Shown here in pieces: positions 1-7,172 of a DNA stretch of 64,000 nucleotides. The notes beneath the pieces are model-generated. The model had not been told where the DNA came from. It ran no database searches and saw only the letters and a program-made list of their open reading frames with translations. This DNA is from Chitinophagaceae bacterium C216 (GTDB lineage: Bacteria > Bacteroidota > Bacteroidia > Chitinophagales > Chitinophagaceae): contig CP144143.1 in assembly GCA_028485475.2 (NCBI GenBank), forward strand, positions 2,232,001-2,296,000, read 5' to 3'. The position numbers were made by a program, and so were the translations under genes. Each line of letters starts with the position of its first letter. The first letter of the stretch is position 1.

Positions 1-225
1 TTATCGAGAAAGAGGTTGCTTTTGGCAGCCTCTTTCTTTTAAGATTGTACCGTTGTTTATGGGGGCTGTTGCAATCCCATCGCAAGAAATCATTGGTCTG
101 GGTTTTCTTTTTATTGCTTTATAGCTCAGCACAACAGCAATATTCTTTAATCCATCCTCATACAAGTCTACTTTGGCCTCGATGGAAAAAAGGGCAATGC
201 ATTTTTTTATCAAAAGCATAAGCAT
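1..225 (-). CDS. Possible small protein or gene remnant, 74 residues
   Basis: A short open frame on the minus strand whose stop is the first codon of the window. The product is basic and shows no recognised domain; a middle stretch (PRPMISCDGIATAPINNG) looks protein-like but matches no family I know. The last codons lie inside a hairpin at 8-40 that looks like a terminator for a gene entering from the left, which argues against this frame being functional. I cannot assign a role, and it may be a chance frame or a decayed gene end. Confidence 0.2.
   Translation of the reverse strand: MLMLLIKKCIALFSIEAKVDLYEDGLKNIAVVLSYKAIKRKPRPMISCDGIATAPINNGTILKERGCQKQPLSR
8..40 (+). terminator. Candidate intrinsic terminator
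   Basis: GAAAGAGG (8-15) pairs with CCTCTTTC (29-36). The stem continues inward through TTGC/GGCAG-type pairing around a T-rich loop and is followed by TTTT. It probably ends a plus-strand gene that lies left of the window. Confidence 0.5.
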
Positions 226-513
226 TTCAAGAGGTTTCTTTATCTATAGGAACGCTATAATTCAAAAGTACTCATTCTTGAAGCCGGCAGCTATATGCGC
301 AACTTACTCCTGACCAGGACGATTGCGAAGGATCCGATCGTGAAAATAAAACAGAAGGAGAATCAGCGAAAAATAATGAGTGCAGTTTGAGATGTTTTAA
401 GTATTCATTTTTTAACTCAATCTATTTCCCTAAGTGCTTAAGTCCCGTATCGTAGGTTACATGCTGCGATGGTGTTTACTTGGTGGGCATACATAGGTAG
501 CCAGTCGTTGTGT
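226..513. other. Intergenic, no gene recognised
   Basis: About 290 bases between the doubtful frame at the left edge and the end of the DHFR-like gene. I see no long open frame, RNA gene or repeat. Base composition is mixed, with a GC-richer patch around 280-350 that could be a remnant of a lost gene, but nothing identifiable. Confidence 0.4.
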
Positions 514-1134
514 CTATTTTTTAATCAGCTTATACCTTATATGCGTTGTGAGGTCAGACGGTATCACTTCTGCAATTTGAAGTTCATATTTGTCTTTGTC
601 AATGCCGTCAAAAAGCCGAAAACCACTACCTAAAAATACGGGTGCAATATGAATAAAAAACTCGTCCACCAGTCCTGCATTTAAGAATTGTTGAATTGTA
701 TTAGCCCCGCCTTGTATTCTGATATCCTTTCCTTTTGCCGATTGTTTTGCTTTTTCCAAGGCATTTTCTATTCCATCATTAATGAAGTAAAATGTTGTGG
801 ATCCTTTCTGAACCCAAGGTTCCCGTTTTTCATGAGTTAATACATAAACATCTGCTTTGTACAAATCTTCCGGCCAGCTGACTTCACCTTCTTCAAACAT
901 GCGTTTTCCCATAATAAATGCACCTGTTCTTGCATTTACATCTCTAATAAGTTGGCCTTCAAAATTATCTTCTTTGCCACCTTCTATGCCTAAGTATTCC
1001 CAAAATGCTTTTTGATTTAGTACCCATTTGTGAATTTTTTCTGAAACGCCGCCCATTGGGTTATTGGGTCCCCTGTTGTCTCCTGCGAAAAATCCGTCAA
1101 GGGATATGCCGCTGTCAAAGATTATTTTGCTCAT
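514..1134 (-). CDS. Dihydrofolate reductase family protein (RibD C-terminal-like)
   Basis: The 206-residue product begins MSKIIFDSGISLDGFFAG, the opening strand and loop typical of the RibD C-terminal / DHFR-like fold. It keeps the mid-protein strand MGKRMFEEGE and the segment IRIQGGANTIQQFLNAGLVDE, which in this family forms the NADPH-binding glycine turn and following helix. Members reduce pterin- or pyrimidine-like substrates with NADPH, but the substrate here is not predictable and it is not necessarily a true folate reductase. It is the last gene of a four-gene minus-strand run (arsR, SRPBCC, DoxX, this gene) with short gaps of 11-22 bases, so it is probably expressed with the ArsR regulator. 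Confidence 0.85.
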   Translation of the reverse strand: MSKIIFDSGISLDGFFAGDNRGPNNPMGGVSEKIHKWVLNQKAFWEYLGIEGGKEDNFEGQLIRDVNARTGAFIMGKRMFEEGEVSWPEDLYKADVYVLTHEKREPWVQKGSTTFYFINDGIENALEKAKQSAKGKDIRIQGGANTIQQFLNAGLVDEFFIHIAPVFLGSGFRLFDGIDKDKYELQIAEVIPSDLTTHIRYKLIKK

Positions 1135-1156
1135 GATTTAGTTGTTTTTCGTTAGT

Positions 1157-1537
1157 TTAATTTTGTATTGCTAATTGAAATGATTTCAATCTAACCCAAA
1201 AGACATAAGAGACTGCAAGTAATAGCATGCCAATAGCGGGGATGAGTATATTGATTCCAAAACCATCAATTTGAAGTATCGAGTAAGTAGCTCCTGTTAA
1301 ATTTATACACAAACCAGCATAGGCCCATTCTTTCAATCTGTCAAATTTAGGTATCAGTATTGTGATGGCACCTAAAGTTTTAGCGATGCCCAAGAACGGC
1401 AATAGATACAGGGGATAGCCCAAATGCATGGCCACTTCTTTTGCTGCATCAATCATTAAAATATCAGGGACGGCACCTAATGCCATAAATAAGGAAAATA
1501 TTATCGTTATTGTCCAATAGAGTGTTTTATTTTTCAT
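1157..1537 (-). CDS. DoxX-like family membrane protein
   Basis: A 126-residue protein with four predicted membrane spans: around residues 7-25, 45-63, 70-90 and 95-115. The pattern (an MKNKTLYWTITIIFSL start, then a GYP..LLPFLGIAK segment) is that of short DoxX-like proteins common beside SRPBCC and ArsR genes in Bacteroidota. Biochemical function is unknown for this branch; some DoxX proteins take part in redox stress responses. It lies between the SRPBCC and DHFR-like genes with gaps of about 21-22 bases and is probably cotranscribed with them. Confidence 0.8.
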   Translation of the reverse strand: MKNKTLYWTITIIFSLFMALGAVPDILMIDAAKEVAMHLGYPLYLLPFLGIAKTLGAITILIPKFDRLKEWAYAGLCINLTGATYSILQIDGFGINILIPAIGMLLLAVSYVFWVRLKSFQLAIQN

Positions 1538-1558
1538 TGTTTCTAGATGAATGTAGGA

Positions 1559-2032
1559 TTAATTAACTAATGAGATAAGGTAGTTTTCAAGTCTATTTAA
1601 TGTTTGCTTGCCACCTTCAATGGCGTTTACTTTTCTATTTAACTCTTCGATAATTTCTTTTGACTTGAATACGGATTGCATTGTCAATAATGTTTTGCCG
1701 TCCACTTCTTCAAAGAAAACGGAAACAGTGAAATTATAATCTTCATGCGCTGCCCCTGTGTGTCGATAAGACAAAAGGTGAGGCTTTTTTACCTCTATAT
1801 ACTGGATTTTGTTGTACCAATCGCGGCCCATTCCGTGCATGATAAACTCCCATTGATCACCTACTGCTACATTCATTGATTTAGTAGTAAGCGAAAAGCC
1901 GTTGGGGCCCCACCATTCTTTTATATGTTCGGGAGTGGTCCATACTTCCCAAACTAAATCTATTGGCGCATCAAGAAGTCTTGTATGGGTAAGAATATTG
2001 TCTTCTTGTTTGAAGGTGTTGGGTGCTTTCAT
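1559..2032 (-). CDS. SRPBCC / AHSA1-like domain protein
   Basis: A 157-residue soluble protein covering one START/Bet v1-like (AHSA1) domain. Diagnostic features are the opening RLLDAPIDLVWEVWTTPEHI, the following WWGPNGFS motif, and the C-terminal helix ending with QTLNRLENYL. Such proteins bind hydrophobic ligands in a helix-grip cavity and are very often encoded directly after an ArsR regulator, as here (11-base gap). The ligand cannot be read from sequence. It is probably a member of the regulated operon rather than the regulator itself. Confidence 0.88.
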   Translation of the reverse strand: MKAPNTFKQEDNILTHTRLLDAPIDLVWEVWTTPEHIKEWWGPNGFSLTTKSMNVAVGDQWEFIMHGMGRDWYNKIQYIEVKKPHLLSYRHTGAAHEDYNFTVSVFFEEVDGKTLLTMQSVFKSKEIIEELNRKVNAIEGGKQTLNRLENYLISLVN

Positions 2033-2043
2033 TTGTAGGTGTT

Positions 2044-2370
2044 TTATTTTTTCTTTTTTTGAATTTTTGCCAAATAATTTTCCAATGCGTCAAATTTGCG
2101 GTCCCAGAATTTTCGGTATTGATCTACCCAACCAGAAACTTCTCTTAACCCATCGAGCTTGGGTTCGCAAATACGTTCTCTGCCTTGCTGTCTAACGGTA
2201 ATAAGTCCGCATTCTATTAAAATTTTAACGTGTAAGGAAACCGCCTGGCGCGTCATATCAAAGTTTTCCGCGAGCGCATTTACATTCTGAGGCTGTTGAG
2301 CCACCAGATGAATAATAGCTCTTCGAGTAGGATCGGCTATGGCTTGAAAAACATCTCGCTTGGTATTCAT
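2044..2370 (-). CDS. ArsR-family winged-helix transcriptional regulator
   Basis: The 108-residue protein is a single winged-helix domain. DVFQAIADPTRRAIIHLV is the classic ArsR first helix, and MTRQAVSLHVKIL is the recognition helix. No paired cysteines typical of metal-sensing ArsR proteins are visible, so it belongs to the metal-independent branch normally paired with SRPBCC (AHSA1) genes. It is the promoter-proximal gene of the arsR-SRPBCC-DoxX-DHFR operon. Three palindromes just upstream (2387-2442) are good candidates for its own operators, implying autorepression. The ligand or signal is unknown. Confidence 0.92.
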   Translation of the reverse strand: MNTKRDVFQAIADPTRRAIIHLVAQQPQNVNALAENFDMTRQAVSLHVKILIECGLITVRQQGRERICEPKLDGLREVSGWVDQYRKFWDRKFDALENYLAKIQKKKK

Positions 2371-2386
2371 AATACATATTTAATAA

Positions 2387-2442
2387 GCAAGTAATTACTT
2401 GCGAATTTAAATGCAAGTTTTTACTTGCGCAAATTTATTTGC
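2387..2442 (-). promoter_or_regulatory. ArsR promoter with three palindromic operator candidates
   Basis: Two 16-bp sites, GCAAGTAATTACTTGC (2387-2402, perfect palindrome) and GCAAGTTTTTACTTGC (2413-2428, same half-sites), lie 26 bp centre to centre. A third palindrome, GCAAATTTATTTGC (2429-2442), overlaps a minus-strand -7 box TAAATTTG (2430-2437). Occupied sites would cover the -7 element and start region, so repression of the arsR operon is the simple reading. Site identity is seen in sequence; binding by this ArsR is inferred. Confidence 0.7.
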
Positions 2443-2461
2443 CAGTTTTTTAAAATTATTT

Positions 2462-2842
2462 CTAAAAAGGAAGAGGCATAGGGGAGGAGGTCGATTTACA
2501 ATGGCGGCTAGGGACTAGTATTCGGGAGCGAATCAAAGCACAAAGGTTCAACAGCATTACAACTGTTGAACCTTGTAGAAATGCTTCATCGAAGAACTTT
2601 TTACCGGCTTGTAGCAAGCCTTTGTTGATGGTTTTGGGTTTTGCCGTAATAAATAGCTCATTGTAGCGTGTAGCGTCAGTATCATATTCACCTTTCCCAT
2701 CTCCCAAAGGCAAAATAACGTTTGAGCTATATGATGTTGTCAATTTTTTATTTGCTTCCTCTATAGAATGGTGTTTTTTATTCTTTTTAGTTATGAACCA
2801 GCAAAGGGAGAGCCAAAAATACCAACTGCTAACTCTGCCCAA
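2462..2842 (-). pseudogene. Unrecognised open frame, possible gene fragment
   Basis: A 126-codon frame whose first third overlaps the end of the membrane-protein gene at 2791-3120 in another frame and is probably not translated. The middle part (ILPLGDGKGEYDTDATRY and the following hydrophilic residues) looks like real coding sequence, perhaps the remains of a downstream gene. The tail runs through a perfect hairpin (2543-2574) into low-quality sequence. No family was recognised and no convincing start exists outside the overlap. It is best treated as a fragment of unknown origin at the border of the accessory region. Confidence 0.3.
2543..2574. repeat. Perfect 12-bp inverted repeat
   Basis: AAGGTTCAACAG (2543-2554) and CTGTTGAACCTT (2563-2574) are exact reverse complements separated by 8 bases. 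There is no T-tract on either side, so this is not a standard terminator. It may be an end or scar of a mobile element or a protein-binding site. Confidence 0.6.
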
Positions 2843-3120
2843 ACCAGCAACAATATCAATAAAATTATACCACAGATGACTACTCTTTTTTTGAAACTTT
2901 TTACACTTCTTAAAACTAACTCACAGGATAAGCCAGTGCATAATAATAGAAGTCCTGCAACGAGGAAGTCTAAAGGTTTCCAATTAAAGCCTTGGCCGTC
3001 TACTCCAGTACCGATAGTTAATTGGAGGACAAGAAATGTAAGCATTAGCACAGCGATGCTTCCTAAAATACCGAAGATTCTTTTATTAGACTTGTTTGTT
3101 GATGTATGTGGTGTTTTCAT
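2791..3120 (-). CDS. Small multi-span membrane protein
   Basis: A 109-residue protein starting MKTPHTSTNKSNKRIFG, with three hydrophobic segments: roughly residues 16-35, 50-66 and 82-103. No named domain was recognised. In Bacteroidota, small membrane proteins of this kind often sit directly downstream of a short winged-helix regulator, and here the remains of such a regulator end only 17 bases upstream. The pair was probably an operon before the IS insertion removed the regulator's start and presumably its promoter. Expression may now depend on read-through from the IS region. Confidence 0.65.
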   Translation of the reverse strand: MKTPHTSTNKSNKRIFGILGSIAVLMLTFLVLQLTIGTGVDGQGFNWKPLDFLVAGLLLLCTGLSCELVLRSVKSFKKRVVICGIILLILLLVWAELAVGIFGSPFAGS

Positions 3121-3137
3121 TTTAGTGTGTTTTAAGA

Positions 3138-3392
3138 TTAATGACTATTCAATAATTTTTCAATTGCATGGATATGCTTTTTGAATGCATTGATACCTGA
3201 TGTTGTTGCTGTATAGTTTGTGTTTGGTTTACGTCCCACAAACTTTTTTTTGTACGTTAAGTACCCCGCTTTTTCTAGATATTTCAAGTGGCTGGCTAGA
3301 TTACCGTCAGTTACACCGAGCAATTCTTTCAAAGTGTTAAAGTCTAAGTAACCTAAGTTGCTAGTTATGTAAAGAAGTAAAAAAGAAAGCAT
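3138..3392 (-). pseudogene. Winged-helix regulator (HTH_34-type), 5' end replaced by IS sequence
   Basis: The frame encodes the core of a short winged-helix regulator: LDFNTLKELLGVTDGNLASH followed by wing residues RKPNTNYTAT and a C-terminal helix. Homologues are usually about 95-100 residues and begin with a first helix ahead of this core. Here the first 13 codons (MLSFLLLYITSNL) lie within the terminal inverted repeat and adjoining end of the IS982-like element; native sequence begins at GYLDFN near position 3353. The original start and helix 1 are therefore gone. The remaining peptide might still be made from the IS-borne ATG, but a functional DNA-binding dimer is doubtful. Confidence 0.8.
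3354..3373 (+). repeat. Left terminal inverted repeat of the IS
   Basis: Twenty bases starting TAAGTTGC match the reverse complement of the right end (4252-4271) at 18 of 20 positions. The repeat lies inside the reading frame of the truncated regulator. Confidence 0.8.
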
Positions 3393-3443
3393 GTTTATAA
3401 TAATTTTGGATTACCACATCTAAAATATATAAGCCATGCTTTC
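3385..3443. repeat. Inverted repeat spanning the transposase start
   Basis: GAAAGCATG (3385-3393) and CATGCTTTC (3435-3443) are exact complements, and the right arm contains the transposase ATG at 3436. A transcript entering from outside would fold and hide the start codon, a known way for IS elements to limit transposase made from external promoters. The function is inferred from position only. Confidence 0.5.
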
Positions 3444-4260
3444 CGATAGTAAAATTATAGCTCTTTATTGTATAGTAGATGATATTTTAAAATCTTTGCA
3501 CCACAAGGAGGATATCCGGGTACGGGTTAGCGATGCGGAGGTTATTACAACGGCCTTTGTATCAGCGTTGTACTTTGGAGGTCACCAGGAAAATGCCCGT
3601 CACTTTATGAAATTGAAGGGCTATGTGCCGCAGATGTTAGATAAATCGAGGTTTTGCCGAAGGCTGCACCGGCTCTCAGAGCTGCTGTTGTTTATGTTTT
3701 CAGTAATGGGTAAACAGTTAAAGGACATGGCGGGGGCAGCCGATTACCGCTTAGACTCTTTTCCTGTTGCAGTGTGTGACAATATACGCATTGGTCGTTG
3801 TAAAGTATTAAGGGGTGAAGCGTTTCGGGGTAAACATGCTGCCATGAGGAGGTATTTCTACGGAGTTCGGGTACAGGTAATGACTTTAAATGGAATACCG
3901 GTAGAGTTTTGCATAGCGCCTGGTAGCGAGCATGACAGTCAAAGCCTTGGAAAACTCCCTTTTGATGTAGCACCGGAAAGCAGCATCTACATGGATGCCG
4001 GCTATACCGATTATTTGAGTGAAGATGACTTATTTGAGGCAGAATTGATACATGCAAAAGTTCAAAGAAGGTCTAATAGTAAAAGAAAAGATGAGCCACA
4101 TGTCGCCTTCTTAAAACAATATATGCGTAAACAAATTGAAACAGATTTCAGTATGATTAAAGAAAAAATGCTCAGAAAAGTGCATGCTGTAACAAAAAAT
4201 GGCTTTCTGATTAAAGTCGCTTTATTTGTTATCGCATATACTTTTGAGAAATTAACATAA
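3436..4260 (+). CDS. IS982-family-like DDE transposase
   Basis: A 274-residue protein. The N-terminal region has VSDAEVITTAFVSA, like the SDAEI segment of IS982 transposases. The catalytic core starts with LDSFPVAVCDNIRI (first Asp), continues with YMDAGYTDYLSEDD (second Asp) and ends with QIETDFSMIK (the Glu), giving a complete DDE set. Length is slightly below the usual 290-300 residues, but all catalytic motifs are present, so the enzyme may be active. The frame ends in TAA within the right terminal repeat. Family assignment rests on motif resemblance and length. Confidence 0.87.
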   Translation: MLSDSKIIALYCIVDDILKSLHHKEDIRVRVSDAEVITTAFVSALYFGGHQENARHFMKLKGYVPQMLDKSRFCRRLHRLSELLLFMFSVMGKQLKDMAGAADYRLDSFPVAVCDNIRIGRCKVLRGEAFRGKHAAMRRYFYGVRVQVMTLNGIPVEFCIAPGSEHDSQSLGKLPFDVAPESSIYMDAGYTDYLSEDDLFEAELIHAKVQRRSNSKRKDEPHVAFLKQYMRKQIETDFSMIKEKMLRKVHAVTKNGFLIKVALFVIAYTFEKLT

Positions 4261-4271
4261 CTGGCAACTTA
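4252..4271 (-). repeat. Right terminal inverted repeat of the IS
   Basis: On the minus strand this reads TAAGTTGCCAGTTATGTTAA. It supplies the last codons (Ser-Cys-Gln-Leu-Cys and the stop) of the adjoining zorB-like gene. Confidence 0.8.
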
Positions 4272-4947
4272 AATTAATTAATTTTTCGTTTGAGGTTACG
4301 ATTCTGAACTCAACTCGTCTAGATAGAGCATCATTTACAATCTTATTACTATCAAGATGTACATAATTCTTTTCATCATTTAAAGCTCGTGAGTATGAAA
4401 ATCCAATTGATGTGAATAAGAAGTCCATTCTGCTTTTATCTTTATCACTTGCCTTTTTGTATACAGGTTGTTCTCTTAAATATTTTAATACAGAAGCAGC
4501 CCTTTTTGATGATAAATCCAAATTGTATAGATAACTATCTCCACCATTTATTGGCGGTTTTGTATCAGCATGCCCTTCAATTCTTATTTCTTTTATGTAG
4601 TCGAAATATGTTGTGTCTGAAGTCAAAACTTCCCAGTATTTAGGGATAAAATGTGCTAATATTTTTTTAAAGGCGGGAGTTAGTTTGTCATCATTCGTCT
4701 CAAACAAGTTGTCTGAGGTAAGTGAATTAAACCTTATTGTTCCATCAGGGCCAAGTTCAATCTCATGTCTTTTAATCTCATCATCAAATACTGCTTGAAG
4801 TTTATTGTAAATTTCATCTTAAACGAACGCATGTTCAATAACCTGCATAATATAGTTAATGGCAATAAACATAAATATTACCATTAAAGCAGACATCATA
4901 TCTGAAATAGAAATCCAATTAGAGTCGTCAGTTTTTCTTCTAAGCAT
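4252..4947 (-). pseudogene. zorB: zorB-like OmpA/MotB protein, broken by a stop codon and an IS-derived end
   Basis: From the ATG at 4947 the frame reads MLRRKTDDSNWISISDMM and continues into one membrane helix ending about residue 36. Asp16 corresponds to the conserved ion-channel aspartate of MotB/ZorB. Codon 43 is TAA (4819-4821). Beyond it the same frame continues as a complete OmpA-like peptidoglycan-binding domain with IRIEGHADTK and LSSKRAASVLKYLR, up to SRRVEFRIV. The final residues (LSCQLC) come from the IS inverted repeat, replacing the native end. Reading through the stop gives 231 codons, about normal ZorB length. Translation could restart internally, but without the membrane helix the product should not form a stator. 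Assignment to Zorya rather than another MotAB-like pair rests on the ZorA partner. Confidence 0.72.
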
Positions 4948-4956
4948 AGTATTTTA

Positions 4957-6020
4957 TTATATATTGTTTAGACGATTCTCTAAATCTTCAATATACTTTA
5001 CAAATAAGGAATCAATGCTACTTAAAACTTGATTTACCTTATTAATTTCCAGACATTGGAATGTTTCAACCTTTTCAACAATTACTCTTACAGAATCTTG
5101 CAAATCAGATATTGACTCATTCCATTCAGAAACTTTATCATATGTAACTTTTATTGAATCACCAATTTCGTTCATATTTGTAGTTAGATCTCTAAAGTTT
5201 TCTGTTATTCTCTTTAATTCGGAAATAGCTTTTTGAACATCTTTGAGAATTCGTGAAAGATTTCCATCCTCATTAAAAGCAGAATTAAATTCGTCTATAA
5301 CTTTTTGGAGTTTACTTGATTGACCTGAAATTTCGTCAAGTTTTGAAACCCAAACTATAGTAGTATCAGCGAATTTTTGATGCTCTGAAACAAGACTTTT
5401 ATAAGCAGTTTTTAATGCCTGAACATCTTCTTTATGTTCTCTTTGCCAATTTGATAGTTCATTAATTGTTCGTGTAAGTTCTTCAAAATTGCTTTGAACT
5501 AGGTCTTCAATAAATATCTGAAGCACTTCATTGAAATTGGTTATTACTTCACGAAATGCTTCACCAATAGCCTTATTCGAAATTGCATTCTTGAGCTCTT
5601 CAAAATTTTGATTCAGATTTCTCAGTTCAATAAGTTCTGGGCTTTCGGGTTCGGCTATGTATTTCCTGCTAATGAATCCCTTAATAATCTTCGAAAAGAT
5701 AAGTGATAGGGATATTCCAACTATGGAGGTAAACATTGCCGACTTAAGACCATCGAGCAATAATTTAATGCTGCTTTTAATGTGATCGGGTGTGGTGTCG
5801 AAGTTTAAAAGTCCATAGGCTATTCCAGTAAAAGTTCCCAAAAGTCCTAGTGTAACGAAGACATTGGGGATAGACTCTATAATATAAAAATTGGAAATGT
5901 ATTGTCGGATTGGTTTTATAAATACACTAAGGATTGCATAAATTGTCCAAAAGCCTATAAGCCACCAAGGTAGTTGCTTTAAAAAAATTCAATTGTTTCC
6001 GGTCTTATTATTTGTCCCAT
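4957..6020 (-). pseudogene. zorA: zorA-like MotA/ExbB-family channel protein, frameshifted
   Basis: An ATG at 6020 opens a frame reading MGQIIRPETIEFF and then TAA. The break is a run of seven T on the coding strand (5981-5987). One extra T restores LKQLPWWLIGFWTIYAIL and a continuous 354-residue protein, with 1065 bases divisible by three. The restored protein has three membrane segments, including PNVFVTLGLLGTFTGIAYGL, the ZorA/MotA-type signature, then about 230 residues of coiled-coil tail with heptad-like Leu/Ile spacing. In Zorya, ZorA with ZorB forms a proton-driven stator that senses phage and triggers a nuclease partner. zorB begins 9 bases downstream. The short tail is unusual compared with longer ZorA proteins. 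Confidence 0.72.
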
Positions 6021-6509
6021 TTATTCTGTTTTTATCTCTTTTAACATTGGCTATAACGATTTCGGGCTATGTGTTCGGGCGGGTTTAGGAACGCAAAACT
6101 TTCAATACACCACAAATATTCATACGAAGTAGCATGTTTAATTAACAACTAAATCTATCCTTGTACCAAATATCTGGTTTGCTGTAGGCTTTTTATTTTT
6201 TCAAATGTGGTTTGTAATGTCAAGGTGTGCAAACTGAAACAAGCCGTTTAATTGTTTTTTCCCATGTTTCTTTTCGCATATCTTTAGTAATGTACTGATT
6301 TCACACGTTTTCCATAGTAAGTTAAGTATATGTCCAACATGTCCTTTTGATAATAACATATCGTTTTCGCGTCTAATATCTGATTTCAGGTTGACGTTTC
6401 TATAATAATCTCACTTTCTGGACGCTTTGCACTAACAATCTAGGCGATTAAATAACCAAATAGTTAATGTCACAAGCAGTAATAAAATCAGAAATTGAAA
6501 ATCCATGAT
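6021..6509. other. AT-rich intergenic region upstream of the zorA-like gene
   Basis: Nearly 490 bases with no long open frame on either strand. It contains a 24-codon hydrophobic frame at 6432-6506 and a GC-richer patch around 6050-6090, but no recognised RNA gene, terminator or repeat. The promoter for the zorAB pair should lie in its left part. Confidence 0.4.
6432..6506 (-). CDS. Possible 24-residue membrane micropeptide
   Basis: Directly after the lipoprotein gene, whose stop ends at 6510, an ATG at 6506 opens MDFQFLILLLLVTLTIWLFN followed by RLDC and a TAG stop. The peptide is almost entirely one hydrophobic helix. The 3-base gap to the upstream stop suits translational coupling. No homology can be claimed for something this short, and AT-rich sequence produces such frames by chance. 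Confidence 0.3.
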   Translation of the reverse strand: MDFQFLILLLLVTLTIWLFNRLDC

Positions 6510-6896
6510 TTACTTATACTTTATAGCTACAGCTGTCATTCCGTACTCTTCAGTCACCACATAATTTAAAGTACCTATAGGAATTCCAACACCTAAAGTT
6601 CCTGCTTTACCCATTATAATAATTCCATCTGCGCCAATTTCACGCGCTTTTTTAGTTATCTGTTCTAAATTCCATTTATCATTTGTGTCTCCGCAAGTTA
6701 TTTGTGCAAATGCTACATATTCTTGTGTCGGTTTATTAGTCATATAGACGTCAATTTTCGCGTCTTCACTTTTTGATGGGTATGAGTCACCAAATAGAAT
6801 AATATTCGCCTTTGCCATTAGAAAGCCTGTGCTGGCACAACCTGATATGACAGATATTAAAATCAACAAGTAAAATATGAATACACATCTTTTCAT
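6510..6896 (-). CDS. Predicted lipoprotein of unknown function
   Basis: A 128-residue protein with a type II signal peptide: KR at the start, a hydrophobic stretch, then the lipobox VISGC with Cys20 as the likely lipidation site. The mature part contains the segment EQITKKAREIGADGIIIMG, a helix-strand unit seen in small lipoproteins that carry YbjQ- or DUF4156-like folds, but a firm family match is not possible by eye. It stands alone next to the defence remnant. A possible micropeptide follows three bases after its stop. Probably located in the periplasm or outer membrane. Confidence 0.75.
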   Translation of the reverse strand: MKRCVFIFYLLILISVISGCASTGFLMAKANIILFGDSYPSKSEDAKIDVYMTNKPTQEYVAFAQITCGDTNDKWNLEQITKKAREIGADGIIIMGKAGTLGVGIPIGTLNYVVTEEYGMTAVAIKYK

Positions 6897-7172
6897 GTTT
6901 TATTGTCGAGGAGTTGATTGGGGCCTTCTGAGTGCCGTATTTTTAACTAACGCAAAATTTGATTATATAATAAGTTATATTCAAATATAAAATATTTTTT
7001 ATAAAAATTCACCAAGTTAAATTACTTATACACAACCTTTTACACAGTAAATTCACATATGTGGTGGGTAGTACCATTCAGCTCGCCTATCGTCGTGAAT
7101 GAAATACGCCAGCGAGGGAGAGCTTTTTGGGAGCAGCTAGGAGGGAGGTAGTTTTGGTATTATTTAGCTTAA

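Larger units (their letters stand above)
3354..4271 (+). mobile_element. IS982-like insertion sequence, about 918 bp
   Basis: The element is bounded by inverted repeats: TAAGTTGCTAGTTATGTAAA at 3354-3373 and, read on the minus strand from 4271, TAAGTTGCCAGTTATGTTAA (18 of 20 identical). It holds one transposase gene occupying nearly its whole length, and the transposase stop lies inside the right repeat. No matching direct repeat flanks it: the outside octamers are AAGTAACC on the left and AATTAATT on the right. Both neighbouring minus-strand genes have ends supplied by the element. Missing target duplication plus two damaged neighbours suggests that an IS-mediated deletion followed insertion. 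Exact borders may be off by one or two bases. Confidence 0.8.

Noticed and set aside
4252-4707. A free-standing OmpA-domain gene starting at an internal TTG at 4707
   Set aside because: The upstream frame reveals a ZorB-type start and membrane helix interrupted only by one stop codon, so the segment is the end of a pseudogene.
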